Assembly: GCA_903828695.1 (NCBI GenBank)
Contig: CAIKNE010000005.1
Span: forward strand, 1 to 44,279
Direction of reading: 5' to 3'
Length of the DNA: 44,279 nucleotides
Origin: an uncultured Burkholderiales bacterium
GTDB lineage: Bacteria; Pseudomonadota; Gammaproteobacteria; Burkholderiales; Burkholderiaceae_C
The notes below the pieces were generated by a model, which searched no databases, had not been told where the DNA came from, and worked only from the letters and a program-made list of their open reading frames with translations. Made by a program: the position numbers and the translations under genes. Positions 1 to 8,931 of the stretch are shown piece by piece; the stretch's first letter is position 1, and each line of letters opens with the position of its first letter.

Positions 1-2
1 CT

Positions 3-104
3 ACGCTTGGCTTGAAATCTGCAGTTGGAGTCCTAGGAGATGTCGGTTTCCTAAAGGCACGTTTTATGCATGTATTGGCGTATCAATCATTCCAACGCCT
101 TTAA
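3..104 (+). CDS. 3' end of an unidentified gene (partial)
   Basis: An open frame enters from the left edge and stops with TAA at 102-104, giving 33 C-terminal residues (from TLGLKSAVGV to AYQSFQRL). The composition is protein-like: aliphatic residues alternating with Gly and charged residues. It ends 14 bases before the next ATG, as expected of an upstream neighbour. The fragment is too short to assign a family. The competing frame here is also open to the edge but gives a Cys/Trp/Pro-rich peptide that looks less natural. Confidence 0.35.
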   Translation, partial: TLGLKSAVGVLGDVGFLKARFMHVLAYQSFQRL

Positions 105-118
105 GTGCGGTTTACACA

Positions 119-991
119 ATGAGTATCAGTTCCTTAAATACTAATCTACATAGCCAAAATGTAGCTTTTAGCAGTTCAGTAGCCAGTAATGCCAATTTAC
201 AGTCCCTGGGCTCGGCTTTGAACGGAGGTGATTTATCCGGGGCAAAGAATATCTTCTCAGCTTTGTCTCAGAGTGCTTCAAGTGTCAATTCTGATGCCTC
301 TACGCAAACCTTGATGGGCAAATTAGGAGACGCCTTAAACGGCGGTCACCTCGTTCAAGCGCAACAAATTACGAGTGCTTTACAAACTCTGCAAGGTCAA
401 TCTAGCATCAGTAATCCTTTGTTCGGTGACACTAGCAACTCATCTACCAGTTCCGGATTGAACGATTCCTTATTCAGTGCACTCTCCCTTAGCGGTGTCG
501 ACTCTGGGAACGCAACGACTCTTGCGGGTTTATCTTCTCCATCCCCAACTGGAATGGTTAGCCAAGCACAAGAAATTGCTCAGAATATGGACAATTTTTT
601 AAATAATTTACTTACCACGTTGCAATCAAAAAATTCAAGTGGTTCTTCAAACGCCGCCTCTAGTGTGCTCTCTAAAACAAATCCTTATGGCACTTCAAGC
701 TCCAATCAAATGTCTAGTGGACTTCAATCGTTGATACAGCAATTGGCCAAGGATCCCAATGCGGCTTCAGGACTGAACACAAGTGCTAGCGCAGCAGGTA
801 ATAGCACGGCAACATCAAACACAAGTTCAAAAGATCCTCACGTATCAGATTTGCAAAGCAGCTACGACACATTGATTGCTTCCCAAGGGGGTAGCGGTGG
901 GTCTTCTTCACTGATTTCATTTTTGCAAAATTTTGAAACCAACATGAAAAGCATGCAATCCTCTGGTGGTTTTTTAAATCTTCAAGCTTGA
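119..991 (+). CDS. Ser/Asn/Gly-rich protein with a duplicated helical motif
   Basis: This 290-residue protein belongs to no family I can name with confidence. Residues 29-49 and 68-88 are copies of one motif (pattern LGxALNGGxLxxAxxIxSAL; 13 of 21 positions identical, 39 residues apart), which looks like a small helix-turn-helix hairpin. The rest is low-complexity Ser, Asn, Gly, Thr and Gln with short amphipathic stretches. There is no signal peptide, membrane segment or cysteine. Similar 'LGxALxxGxLxxAQ' repeats occur in uncharacterised proteobacterial proteins; that comparison is from memory. The ATG at 119 is chosen because an upstream gene seems to end at 104, although the frame stays open to the window edge. 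No good ribosome-binding site is visible. Confidence 0.75.
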   Translation: MSISSLNTNLHSQNVAFSSSVASNANLQSLGSALNGGDLSGAKNIFSALSQSASSVNSDASTQTLMGKLGDALNGGHLVQAQQITSALQTLQGQSSISNPLFGDTSNSSTSSGLNDSLFSALSLSGVDSGNATTLAGLSSPSPTGMVSQAQEIAQNMDNFLNNLLTTLQSKNSSGSSNAASSVLSKTNPYGTSSSNQMSSGLQSLIQQLAKDPNAASGLNTSASAAGNSTATSNTSSKDPHVSDLQSSYDTLIASQGGSGGSSSLISFLQNFETNMKSMQSSGGFLNLQA

Positions 992-1158
992 TTGTGCTGT
1001 TGGGCGACCAAATTTTTTTAAGGTCCTAAATATCTAATGTTGGAGCTCCTTTAATTAGGTCTAGGCTTTTGGTTAAATCCGCCCGAAGTACACTCACTCC
1101 CAAAAGGACTCTGCTTAGAGGATCACTTCTCCTTCTTCTTTTACTCCAGGACGCATTC

Positions 1159-2217
1159 ATGATTCGTTTTAAGTCAATTGTTATTTTTGTAAGTTTTATT
1201 TTTTGTGTTTCAAAAATGTCGATAGCACAGGTAGTGTCCAACCAGGCTGCTCAGTCAGCCCCTGGGGTCCAAGAGTTGGAAGTAGAGGTGTATGCCAAGT
1301 CGTCTGCGCTTGATCTTAATCTTACGCAGTTGGAGTATCCCTATCCCGTTCATTTTTTTGATACACAGCTTAGTGGTGTTGCGGTAAAAATGGCTTATAT
1401 GGATGTCATGCCTGTTGGAAAACCAAGAGGGAGCGTGATTCTCTTTCACGGTAAAAACTTTTCAAGTGATTACTGGGGTTCAACAATAAAGGATCTAACG
1501 CAGGCTGGTTACCGTGTAATTGCGCCAGATCAAATTGGTTTTGGAAAGTCTTCTAAACCCGAAGTAGCGTATCATTTTGATGATCTCTGTGCAAATACAT
1601 TTCAGTTACTCAAGCATCTCCATGTCAGGGAGGTTAATGTCATTGCTAACTCCATGGGCGGAATGGTCGGTGTTCGTTTTGTAAGGCTTTACCCAAAAAC
1701 TGTTCGCAAGCTTGTACTGGAAAATCCGATCGGGTTGGAGGATTACAGCAAAGCAATACCCGCTCAGTCCAACGAAGTTCTTTTAAAGCTAGAAATGGCA
1801 CAAACTGAAGCAAGTTATCGTAAGTTTATGCACAGTTACTTTCCCAATTGGCAACCACAATTTGACAGATTTGTAGAAAACTATGTGCGCATTAAAAACG
1901 GCCCTGACTATGAACGGTTTTCGATGACATCTGCTCGAACTTTCCAAATGATTGCAGAGCGCCCAGTGGTTTCCGATTTCCCTTTGATCGAAGCGCCCAC
2001 CTTGTTGATCATTGGGCAACTAGATCATACAGTTTTTGGCAAACGTTTTGCACCGCCTGAGGCCGTAAAGTCGATGGGTGATTTTGTGAAGCTTGGATCA
2101 GATGTAGCATCAATTATTCCTCATGCAACGCTTGTTCCGGTCTCAAATGTCGGACACGTACCGCACTTAGAGGCACATGAATTATTTATGGACAGGGTGC
2201 TGCAGTTCTTAGATTAG
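1159..2217 (+). CDS. Exported alpha/beta hydrolase
   Basis: A serine hydrolase of the alpha/beta-hydrolase fold, probably an esterase or related C-C/C-O hydrolase; the substrate is unknown. The family marks run in order: an oxyanion-hole HGKNF, the nucleophile elbow in NSMGG (Ser), the acid in GQLDH (Asp), and the terminal His in VGHVPH. The ATG at 1159 (352 residues) is preferred over an upstream in-frame TTG at 1069. It is preceded by AGGA eight bases upstream and opens a typical signal peptide (MIRFKS, then a hydrophobic IVIFVSFIFCV core, cleavage near SIAQ). The 30 residues before it look like read-through of leader DNA. The product is therefore probably periplasmic or outer-membrane associated. 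It converges on the outer-membrane gene that follows. Confidence 0.85.
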   Translation: MIRFKSIVIFVSFIFCVSKMSIAQVVSNQAAQSAPGVQELEVEVYAKSSALDLNLTQLEYPYPVHFFDTQLSGVAVKMAYMDVMPVGKPRGSVILFHGKNFSSDYWGSTIKDLTQAGYRVIAPDQIGFGKSSKPEVAYHFDDLCANTFQLLKHLHVREVNVIANSMGGMVGVRFVRLYPKTVRKLVLENPIGLEDYSKAIPAQSNEVLLKLEMAQTEASYRKFMHSYFPNWQPQFDRFVENYVRIKNGPDYERFSMTSARTFQMIAERPVVSDFPLIEAPTLLIIGQLDHTVFGKRFAPPEAVKSMGDFVKLGSDVASIIPHATLVPVSNVGHVPHLEAHELFMDRVLQFLD

Positions 2218-2258
2218 GACGTAGCACAGGCGCGGTGAGGGCGATGCGTAGAAAACGG

Positions 2259-3020
2259 CTAAAAACAGTAGCCTATTCCGACTAATGCGTTGTAATAACT
2301 ACCGCCTGAGCTTACAGAATAATTGGCCTGGCGGCCAGATAGTGTTATGGAGTTAGACTGGTTGTTGTCTGTTTTGTTCACGAAATTAAACTCGCTGAAT
2401 GCATAAAACTGATTTGAAATTAAACTTCTAAATCCTAGACCTATTTCTGAACCTCTGAGGGTTATACCTTGATTGACGTTCGTCACGGGTGCTGGCGTGG
2501 GCGGTGTAACCGTATAACTTTTCTCTACCGTTCCCCAAACATAGCCTAATTTTAGGTAAGCCAGGGAGTTGGGCGTCATAACCCAAGCCGGTGTTAAGCT
2601 AATGGAGTAGTTACCTTTGTTTTGTAATTTTCCGCTAATGCTCGTGGACGCGGGTGCAGAAATAAAGAGTCCGTAGTTGTTGTTTGAAGATTTAACCGGG
2701 TGGACATCCAAGCTTACGCCAATCAGAAAATCGTCATTAATAGCTTTTAAATAGCCGCCAGTTATAACGCCGCTTAGACTAGTACTGTCGCTGATGGAGG
2801 GCGTTATAGTTGCAATTTGTTGCCCACTGGCGAGACTAAGTGGTGTACTAGATATATTCAGATTGGTTTTGCTAAAACCAATTCCTACTTGCTCATAGAG
2901 TCCTTCGAATTTGTTTTGGGCAACGGCTGCGGGCAATGTAAATGTCAGCAACATTAACTGAGTGATCAGCTTGAATGAGCGAAAGTTGATATTCGTGGGT
3001 AAAAGCTGAGTCTTATGCAT
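2259..3020 (-). CDS. Outer-membrane beta-barrel protein
   Basis: This 253-residue protein starts with a long basic N-terminus and a hydrophobic core ending in PAAVAQ, a signal peptidase I-type site. The mature part shows alternating polar and apolar residues with Gly and aromatic pairs (GVITGGYLKAI, LAYLKLGYVWG, NQFYAFSEFNF). It ends in an aromatic-rich strand with C-terminal Phe (GIGYCF), the recognition mark for barrel assembly by BamA. Size and pattern suggest an eight-stranded OmpA/opacity-like barrel with no periplasmic peptidoglycan-binding domain. The ligand is unknown. It is monocistronic and faces the exported hydrolase convergently. Confidence 0.75.
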   Translation of the reverse strand: MHKTQLLPTNINFRSFKLITQLMLLTFTLPAAVAQNKFEGLYEQVGIGFSKTNLNISSTPLSLASGQQIATITPSISDSTSLSGVITGGYLKAINDDFLIGVSLDVHPVKSSNNNYGLFISAPASTSISGKLQNKGNYSISLTPAWVMTPNSLAYLKLGYVWGTVEKSYTVTPPTPAPVTNVNQGITLRGSEIGLGFRSLISNQFYAFSEFNFVNKTDNNQSNSITLSGRQANYSVSSGGSYYNALVGIGYCF

Positions 3021-3142
3021 TAATCACATTTTATACACGTATGTTAAATTTTACCCAATACCCTATTAAAGCATTTTATTTTGATAGGTTTTTCTTTTTT
3101 TAAAATGTAATAGAAGTAATTCATTTTTCAATCAATAAGTTT

Positions 3143-5791
3143 CTATTGGAGTGCGTATAAAGCAGCTTCAGCAATATGCGCAGCATCGACCTGGAAAAAC
3201 TCCCTGAGTGCAGATCTCGTATCACTTCGCCCAAATCCATCTGTGCCCAAACAAACGTATTTACGCCCTAAGGGCAGGTAGGCCCTGATGGTCTCGGGCA
3301 AGGCTCTTACGTAGTCGCTCGCGGCAACGATAGGGCCTGAGCTTTGCATGAGTTGTGTTTCAATGAAAGGTCTTCGGTCTGATTCCTGCCCCTTGATGGC
3401 TAACTTTTCAAACTCTAAGCCATCCCTTGCCAGCTCACTCCAACTGGTGACGCTATAAATGTCCGATTCGATTCCTTTATCTTTTAAAATTTTCTGAGCT
3501 TTTACGACCTCCGTCATGATGGCTCCAGAGCCCATCAAGGTTACCCGTTTTACTTTGGATTTACTCTTGGATTTTTCAGACTGATCGGTACTAGAGAATT
3601 TATAGCAACCTTTGATGATGTGCTCAGTGTTAATATGTTGAAGGCTCGGTTGTTCGTAATTTTCGTTCATGAGCGTTACATAATAGAAAACATCCTTTTG
3701 TAATTCCATCATCTCATGCATACCGTAATCAATGATGGTTGCCATTTCATAGGCATAGGCTGGATCGTAAGCTTTACAGTTTGGAATAGTTGCCGCTATT
3801 AAGTGGCTCGATCCGTCTTGGTGTTGTAGGCCTTCACCGCCCAAAGTGGTTCTTCCAGATGTAGCGCCTAACAAAAATCCTCTAGACCTTTGATCAGCTG
3901 CCGCCCAAATCGCATCCCCCACTCTTTGAAATCCAAACATTGAGTAGTAAATGTAGAACGGCAACATCGGTAGCCCGTGGACGCTGTAACTAGTGGCTGC
4001 TGCAGTCCAACTCGCTATGGCTCCAGCTTCGCTGATTCCTTCCTCTAAGATTTGACCATCCAAGGCCTCTCTATAACTGAGTACAGACCCAATATCTTCA
4101 GGTTCATATCGCTGACCAACGCTTGAGTAAATTCCAACCTGTTTGAATAAGTTGGCCATACCAAAAGTTCTGGCCTCATCTGCTACGATGGGTACGATGC
4201 GTGGGCCCAGTGTTGGCTCTTTCAGTAAATTGCCAAGTAACCTAACAAACGCCATCGTGGTTGACATTTCCTTTCCGTTTGCATCGACCGCAAAAGCGGC
4301 GTAGGACTCAATCTTTGGAATATTTAGTGCAGGGGCGTCACTGACCCTTTGAGGTATATATCCTCCAAGTGCTGCGCGCTTTGAGTGTAGGTACAGCATT
4401 TCTGCAGAGTTTTCCTCAGGTTTGTAAAACTCTAAGTCAATGACTTGTTGATCCGTCATAGGAAGGTTAAAGCGGTTCCTAAATTCTATGAGGGCAGCTT
4501 CATCGAGTTTCTTTTGGCTGTGGGTGGTCATCTTGCCTTGACCGGCGCTACCCATGCCGTAGCCTTTCTTGGTGTGGGCCAAGATAACAACAGGTTGTCC
4601 GCTATGTTTTGCGGCTTGTGCGTAAGCTGCGTAAATCTTCACCAAATCATGACCGCCTCTTTTGAGCCTGTCAATTTGTTCATCCGTCATGCCCTGTGCT
4701 AGTTGGGCTAGTTCTGGGTTCTGGCCAAAAAAATGATCTCTGTTGAATCTACCGTCTTTGGCTGCAAAAGTTTGCATTTGTCCATCAACCGTATTGGAAA
4801 ATGCTCTTATGAGCGCAGCGTTCGCATCTCGAGCAAAAAGCCCATCCCAGTCACTACCCCAAATAAGTTTAATGACTTTCCATCCGGCGCCTACAAAGAG
4901 TTGCTCTAGCTCGTCAATGATTCGCCCGTTTCCCCTTACGGGGCCATCCAGTCTTTGCAGGTTGCAATTGACCACCCAAATCAGATTATCCAAGCGCTCG
5001 CGAGAGGCGAGTGTTAGCGCACTCATGCTCTCGGGCTCATCCATCTCGCCGTCGCCAAATACTCCCCATACTTTTCTGCCCGTGCAGTCGAGTAATTTTC
5101 TGTGAGTCAAGTAACGCATAAAGCGTGCATGGTAAATGGAGCTGATGGGACCTATACCCATCGAGCCCGTTGGAAATTGCCAAAAATCGGGCATCAGCCA
5201 CGGGTGAGGATAAGAGCTTAAACCCCGGGCACCTCTTGAGGGTGCAGTGATCTCTTGTCTGTAACTAGACAGATCATTTGCATTCAATCTGCCCTCCAAA
5301 AAAGCCCTTGCATAAACGCCGGGTGCGCTGTGGGGTTGATAGAAAATTAAGTCACCCACCTGAGAGTCATTTCTGCCCTTGAAGAAATGATTAAATCCAA
5401 CCTCAAATAAATCTGCAGCGCTAGCATAGCTTGAGATGTGACCGCCTAATTCTCCGTATGCAGCGTTGGCCCTCGCAACCATTGCTAATGCATTCCAGCG
5501 CATCAGCGAACCCAACTTTTCCTCGATCGCTAAGTCGCCAGGGAAGGAGGGTTGTTCCTCAACAGTAATAGTGTTGATGTAGTGGGTCACTAAGTTGGGA
5601 GACCACTTAACGCCTAATTTTGAAGACAGAGTATGCAAGGCGTCAAGGATGTAATGTGCCCTATCAGTGCCTTGAGACTTCAGGAGTGAAGTAAATGCCT
5701 CCAGCCATTCGTGGGTTTCACCCGGATCGTTGTCCGTATTCAGCTCTGGATGATGCGGCAAAAAGGACGGTATGTAATTTGGTGTATTCAT
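3143..5791 (-). CDS. aceE: Homodimeric 2-oxoacid dehydrogenase E1 (AceE/MdeB type)
   Basis: The thiamine-diphosphate-dependent E1 subunit of a 2-oxoacid dehydrogenase complex, which decarboxylates pyruvate or a close analogue and passes the acyl group to E2 lipoate. At 882 residues it matches homodimeric AceE (about 885). The ThDP/Mg2+ motif runs from GDGEMDEP at residues 246-253 to NCN at 275-277, then LQRLDGPVRGN as in E. coli AceE. A short Lys/Ser-rich insertion (SEKSKSKSKVK) precedes the C-terminal transketolase-like domain. No aceF (E2) or lpd (E3) is adjacent. Instead an Lrp-type regulator is divergent, the arrangement known for Pseudomonas putida mdeR-mdeB, where MdeB is an E1 that prefers 2-oxobutyrate. 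It may thus be a second E1 rather than housekeeping pyruvate dehydrogenase. Confidence 0.92.
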   Translation of the reverse strand: MNTPNYIPSFLPHHPELNTDNDPGETHEWLEAFTSLLKSQGTDRAHYILDALHTLSSKLGVKWSPNLVTHYINTITVEEQPSFPGDLAIEEKLGSLMRWNALAMVARANAAYGELGGHISSYASAADLFEVGFNHFFKGRNDSQVGDLIFYQPHSAPGVYARAFLEGRLNANDLSSYRQEITAPSRGARGLSSYPHPWLMPDFWQFPTGSMGIGPISSIYHARFMRYLTHRKLLDCTGRKVWGVFGDGEMDEPESMSALTLASRERLDNLIWVVNCNLQRLDGPVRGNGRIIDELEQLFVGAGWKVIKLIWGSDWDGLFARDANAALIRAFSNTVDGQMQTFAAKDGRFNRDHFFGQNPELAQLAQGMTDEQIDRLKRGGHDLVKIYAAYAQAAKHSGQPVVILAHTKKGYGMGSAGQGKMTTHSQKKLDEAALIEFRNRFNLPMTDQQVIDLEFYKPEENSAEMLYLHSKRAALGGYIPQRVSDAPALNIPKIESYAAFAVDANGKEMSTTMAFVRLLGNLLKEPTLGPRIVPIVADEARTFGMANLFKQVGIYSSVGQRYEPEDIGSVLSYREALDGQILEEGISEAGAIASWTAAATSYSVHGLPMLPFYIYYSMFGFQRVGDAIWAAADQRSRGFLLGATSGRTTLGGEGLQHQDGSSHLIAATIPNCKAYDPAYAYEMATIIDYGMHEMMELQKDVFYYVTLMNENYEQPSLQHINTEHIIKGCYKFSSTDQSEKSKSKSKVKRVTLMGSGAIMTEVVKAQKILKDKGIESDIYSVTSWSELARDGLEFEKLAIKGQESDRRPFIETQLMQSSGPIVAASDYVRALPETIRAYLPLGRKYVCLGTDGFGRSDTRSALREFFQVDAAHIAEAALYALQ

Positions 5792-5895
5792 AAGGTAACT
5801 CTATACGATATATTGTCGAATAATATGCTTTTTATGCCCTGAATTAGATCGTTTGAAGTATAAAATTCTTTATATTTTAAAAAATGAAGAATTAA
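5792..5895. promoter_or_regulatory. Divergent promoter region, E1 gene / Lrp regulator
   Basis: These 104 bases separate the E1 and Lrp-type start codons and are strongly AT-rich (for example TATAAAATTCTTTATATTTT at 5859-5878). They must hold the promoters of both genes. Lrp-family proteins usually bind degenerate AT-rich sites in such regions and control their own gene and the divergent one. I could not identify a specific operator. Confidence 0.5.
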
Positions 5896-6369
5896 ATGAA
5901 TTTAGATGCGGTTGATTTGAAAATCCTTGAACAGCTTCAAGAGGACAGCTCTTTGACCAACGTGGAGTTGGCAAAGAGGGTTCACCTATCAGCTTCTCCG
6001 TGCCTGATGCGCGTTAAAGCATTAGAGAGCGAAGGGGTCATTAAGCGTTACGTAGCTTTATCTGATCCGCACAAACTAGGGCTAGGACTGAATGTTTTTA
6101 TATCAATCAGCTTAAAGGAGCAATCCAAGCTTGCACTTTCTGACTTTGAAGCTAGCATTTGTAAGCACGAGGAGGTGATGGAGTGTTATTTGATGACTGG
6201 TGATAGCGACTATTTGATTCGCGTCGCTGTGGCCGATATTGCTGCCCTTGAGCGGTTCATTTTGGAGCGTCTTACCCCCATTCCTGGAATTGAAAAAATA
6301 CGATCGAGTTTTGCATTAAAGCAAGTTCGTTACAAAACAGCCTTACCCCTCAAATCTATAGCCTCATAA
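5896..6369 (+). CDS. Lrp/AsnC-family transcriptional regulator
   Basis: A 157-residue feast/famine regulator. The N-terminal helix-turn-helix lies at about residues 18-45 (TNVELAKRVHLSASPCLMRV), followed by the conserved EGVIKRYVAL strand. The C-terminal RAM/AsnC effector domain carries the usual VMECYLMTGDSDYLIRVAV block. It probably binds an amino acid or 2-oxoacid and acts on its own promoter and on the divergent E1 gene, with which it shares 104 bases. The same gene pairing is known for mdeR/mdeB in P. putida and for bkdR near 2-oxoacid dehydrogenase genes. Length and domain order are normal. Confidence 0.93.
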   Translation: MNLDAVDLKILEQLQEDSSLTNVELAKRVHLSASPCLMRVKALESEGVIKRYVALSDPHKLGLGLNVFISISLKEQSKLALSDFEASICKHEEVMECYLMTGDSDYLIRVAVADIAALERFILERLTPIPGIEKIRSSFALKQVRYKTALPLKSIAS

Positions 6370-6432
6370 ACAGTTAGAATTTGACAAATTTTATTATCTG
6401 CTGAGTACGCAATTCATACAAAGGGACCTTCA

Positions 6433-7476
6433 ATGTTAGAAAAATTTGTAAAAATTCTTTCTAAAGATATGGCGATTGATTTAGGAACCGCGAACACGTT
6501 GATCTATGTTTCTGGTCAAGGTGTGATTTTGGATGAGCCCTCGGTAGTTGTCGTTAAAAACGAAGGTGGATTTAGGGCTAAGCGCACAGTTTTAGCGGTG
6601 GGTAATGAGGCAAAGGCAATGATCGGGCGCGTACCAACTGGACTGGAGGCTATCCGCCCGATGAAGGACGGGGTCATAGCGGACTTTACGGTCACAGAAT
6701 TGATGATCAAATATTTCATCAAAAAAATATATAAAAACTCGCTGCTTCGCCCCAGTCCTCGCATTGTGATTTGTGTGCCATGTGGATCCACCCAAGTCGA
6801 GCGAAGGGCTATCAGAGAGTCCGCTCTTGGTGCTGGTGCTTCGCAAGTTTTTCTCTTGGAAGAACCCCTCGCTGCTGCTATCGGTGCTGGAATCAACATA
6901 TCCGAAGCAGTGGGTTCTATGGTGGTCGATATTGGTGGTGGGACGACCGAGATTGGTGTGATCTCCTTAGGAGGCATGGTCTATAAATCCGGCGTAAGAG
7001 TTGGCGGCGATAAATTTGACGAAGCTATCGTCACTTACGTCAGACGTAATTACGGAATCTTGATTGGGGATCAAACGGCAGAGGCCTTAAAGATCAAGAT
7101 TGGTATGGCATATCCAGGCCTAGAGATACTTGAAATGGAAGTTAATGGGCGTAACTTAAATCAGGGCATGCCCCAAAGCTTCACGATCACCTCGTCCGAG
7201 ATTATGGAGGCTTTGACGGATCCGGTGAATGAACTGGTTTCAGCCATTAAATTAGCGTTGGAGAATACCCCTCCAGAATTAGGAGCAGATATTTCTGAGC
7301 GGGGAGTGATGATGACTGGGGGAGGAGCCTTATTAAGGGGCTTAGACCGTTTAGTGCAAGAGGAGACAGGCCTGCCCGTTCTAATCGCTGAGGACCCCCT
7401 GGGTTGTGTCGCCAGAGGTTGCGGCATGGTGCTGGATAATTTAGATGCATCCGTTAATATCTTCTCCAATGATTGA
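6433..7476 (+). CDS. mreB: Rod-shape actin homologue MreB
   Basis: A bacterial actin that forms membrane-associated filaments and guides lateral cell-wall synthesis through the MreCD-RodA-PBP2 complex. Its 347 residues match the usual length. The actin-fold nucleotide motifs are all present: [10 protein letters not shown] (phosphate 1), [11 protein letters not shown] (phosphate 2) and [10 protein letters not shown] (adenosine). The N-terminal [12 protein letters not shown] can form the amphipathic membrane helix seen in Gram-negative MreB. An AAGGGA sequence lies upstream of the ATG. In most proteobacteria mreB leads an mreBCD operon, but here a DUF2798 gene and then opposite-strand genes follow, with no mreC or mreD. 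It is either a relocated mreB or a second copy. Confidence 0.96.
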   Translation: MLEKFVKILSKDMAIDLGTANTLIYVSGQGVILDEPSVVVVKNEGGFRAKRTVLAVGNEAKAMIGRVPTGLEAIRPMKDGVIADFTVTELMIKYFIKKIYKNSLLRPSPRIVICVPCGSTQVERRAIRESALGAGASQVFLLEEPLAAAIGAGINISEAVGSMVVDIGGGTTEIGVISLGGMVYKSGVRVGGDKFDEAIVTYVRRNYGILIGDQTAEALKIKIGMAYPGLEILEMEVNGRNLNQGMPQSFTITSSEIMEALTDPVNELVSAIKLALENTPPELGADISERGVMMTGGGALLRGLDRLVQEETGLPVLIAEDPLGCVARGCGMVLDNLDASVNIFSND

Positions 7477-7521
7477 TGCTGCCTGCTGTGAGCTAATGCG
7501 CCGGGCATTATGCTTTAACTA

Positions 7522-7761
7522 ATGTTTGCAAAACCTATTGTCGTATTTGCGGTGTTTATGGGCTTTTTCACATCGCTCACCCTGACTGGGATCATTACCC
7601 TAATTAGGCAGGGTTACGGAGATCAATTTTTTGGGCAATGGACTCAACTTTGGTTACTTGCCTATCCGGTCGCTGTAGTTTGTATTGTTATATACAGACC
7701 CATTGCTAACTACTTAACCCAAAGGTTTTTAGAAATATCAGAAACTCAGAGTTACGACTAG
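7522..7761 (+). CDS. DUF2798 small membrane protein
   Basis: A 79-residue protein with two hydrophobic segments, about residues 3-27 (a short IVVFAVFMGFF core running into LTGIITLI) and 43-62 (LWLLAYPVAVVCIVIYRPIA). The pattern of a first helix ending in GIITL, a short loop with a Gly-Gln-Trp element, then a second helix ending in a Pro-containing basic stretch, is that of DUF2798 (PF11391). Members sit in the inner membrane and have no assigned function. It starts 45 bases after mreB and may be co-transcribed, but nothing links it to cell shape. Confidence 0.75.
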   Translation: MFAKPIVVFAVFMGFFTSLTLTGIITLIRQGYGDQFFGQWTQLWLLAYPVAVVCIVIYRPIANYLTQRFLEISETQSYD

Positions 7762-7836
7762 CGTCTGAATTGACCAGAGCGTTGGTTGGAAACTTAAACT
7801 GTTGGTGTTGTTAGTCACAAAATGATGCATCAAAAA

Positions 7837-8865
7837 TTAGTCTTCAACCATATTGGACTGTTTAATCACCATAGCTAATTTCGTCCGCTCAGCATTTATA
7901 AACTGGCTAAAACTCTCTCTAGTTCCTCCAACTGGCTCGATTCCCCCTGTGCGCAAGCGGCTTGCGGTTGCTTCATCTTTCATTCCCGCATCAATGGCTT
8001 TGGCCATAGCATCGAGGATAGCTTCCGGAGTACCTTTAGGTGCATGGACTCCAGCCCAGTGGGCCATTTTTAATTCTGTAAAACCCTGCTCGACAGCCGT
8101 TTTGAGCTCTGGGAGTGCCGTTAAACGTTGTGTCCAAGTGGTTGCAAGGGCGCGAATACGGCCACTTTTTAGGTGTGGCAAAACAATATTACTTGCCTCA
8201 GATGTTGCATCAACTTGCGCGCCAATAACTGCATTTAAAGATTCAGATCCGCTCTTAAATGGAACCACTTTAAAGTTTGCGTTGTGTTTGAGATTAAGAA
8301 GTTCTGCGACAAAGTGGGGTGTACTGCCTGAACCTGCGGTGGAAAAATTGAGACCATTTGGCGTTTGCGACTTTTGAACCAAATCTTTTAGGCTCATGTA
8401 AGGCGAGCTCTCGGGAACGATGATGATCGAGGGTGCAAGGGCAATCATCGCAACAGGTACAAGATCAGTGTCTTTATAGGGCATTGATTTTTTGATCAAG
8501 CTGTTTGTAATGACGCCTGAGGCGCTAATTAAAAACGTGTATCCATCCGGTGGACTTTTTGAGACAAAGTCCGCGCCTAATGTGGTCCCACCGCCGGGTT
8601 TGTTATCGATTATTATGATTTGTTTTAGATACTTAGCTGCACCTTCACCCCCAGCCCGTCCAATCAAATCGTTTGCGCCTCCCGCGGAGAAGGGAACAAT
8701 AAAGTGAATTTGTTTACTGGGCCAAGCCGCGGGAGCGGCTTGACTGGTCAAGGCACTCATTCCAGTCAGTCCACCTAATAATCCCTTGCCTAGTGCGTCT
8801 AGTGAGAGCGCGCTTTGGACAACTTTCTTTAATACGTCGCGACGAGCGTTGGATTCATTCAGCAT
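7837..8865 (-). CDS. Bug-family TTT substrate-binding protein
   Basis: A 342-residue periplasmic solute-binding protein of the Bug/TctC family, which binds carboxylates and hands them to TctAB-type permeases. It shows WPSKQIHFIVPFSAGGANDLIGR at the start of the mature part, then IIDNKPGGGTTLGADFV and AGSGSTPHFVAELL, all typical Bug blocks. The N-terminus carries a twin-arginine-like RRDVLKK before a weak hydrophobic segment and a site near TSQAAP, so Tat export is likely. No TctA/TctB permease lies in the window, so it would use one encoded elsewhere. It is the last gene on the minus strand after HAAT system A, 66 bases below livF, and may be co-transcribed with it. Confidence 0.9.
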   Translation of the reverse strand: MLNESNARRDVLKKVVQSALSLDALGKGLLGGLTGMSALTSQAAPAAWPSKQIHFIVPFSAGGANDLIGRAGGEGAAKYLKQIIIIDNKPGGGTTLGADFVSKSPPDGYTFLISASGVITNSLIKKSMPYKDTDLVPVAMIALAPSIIIVPESSPYMSLKDLVQKSQTPNGLNFSTAGSGSTPHFVAELLNLKHNANFKVVPFKSGSESLNAVIGAQVDATSEASNIVLPHLKSGRIRALATTWTQRLTALPELKTAVEQGFTELKMAHWAGVHAPKGTPEAILDAMAKAIDAGMKDEATASRLRTGGIEPVGGTRESFSQFINAERTKLAMVIKQSNMVED

Positions 8866-8931
8866 GATTTAAAAATCTCCATGGATGGAAAAAGGGGGCT
8901 GATGAGCAACGCCTTGTGCCAGCAGTTAATC

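Noticed and set aside
1-118. Upstream extension of the Ser/Asn-rich protein to the window edge
   Set aside because: The frame is open, but its peptide is Cys/Trp/Pro-rich and another frame over the same bases looks more protein-like and ends at 104.
1069-1158. TTG start 30 codons before the hydrolase signal peptide
   Set aside because: The added residues are basic and Leu-only low complexity, and a good ribosome-binding site and signal peptide mark the ATG at 1159.
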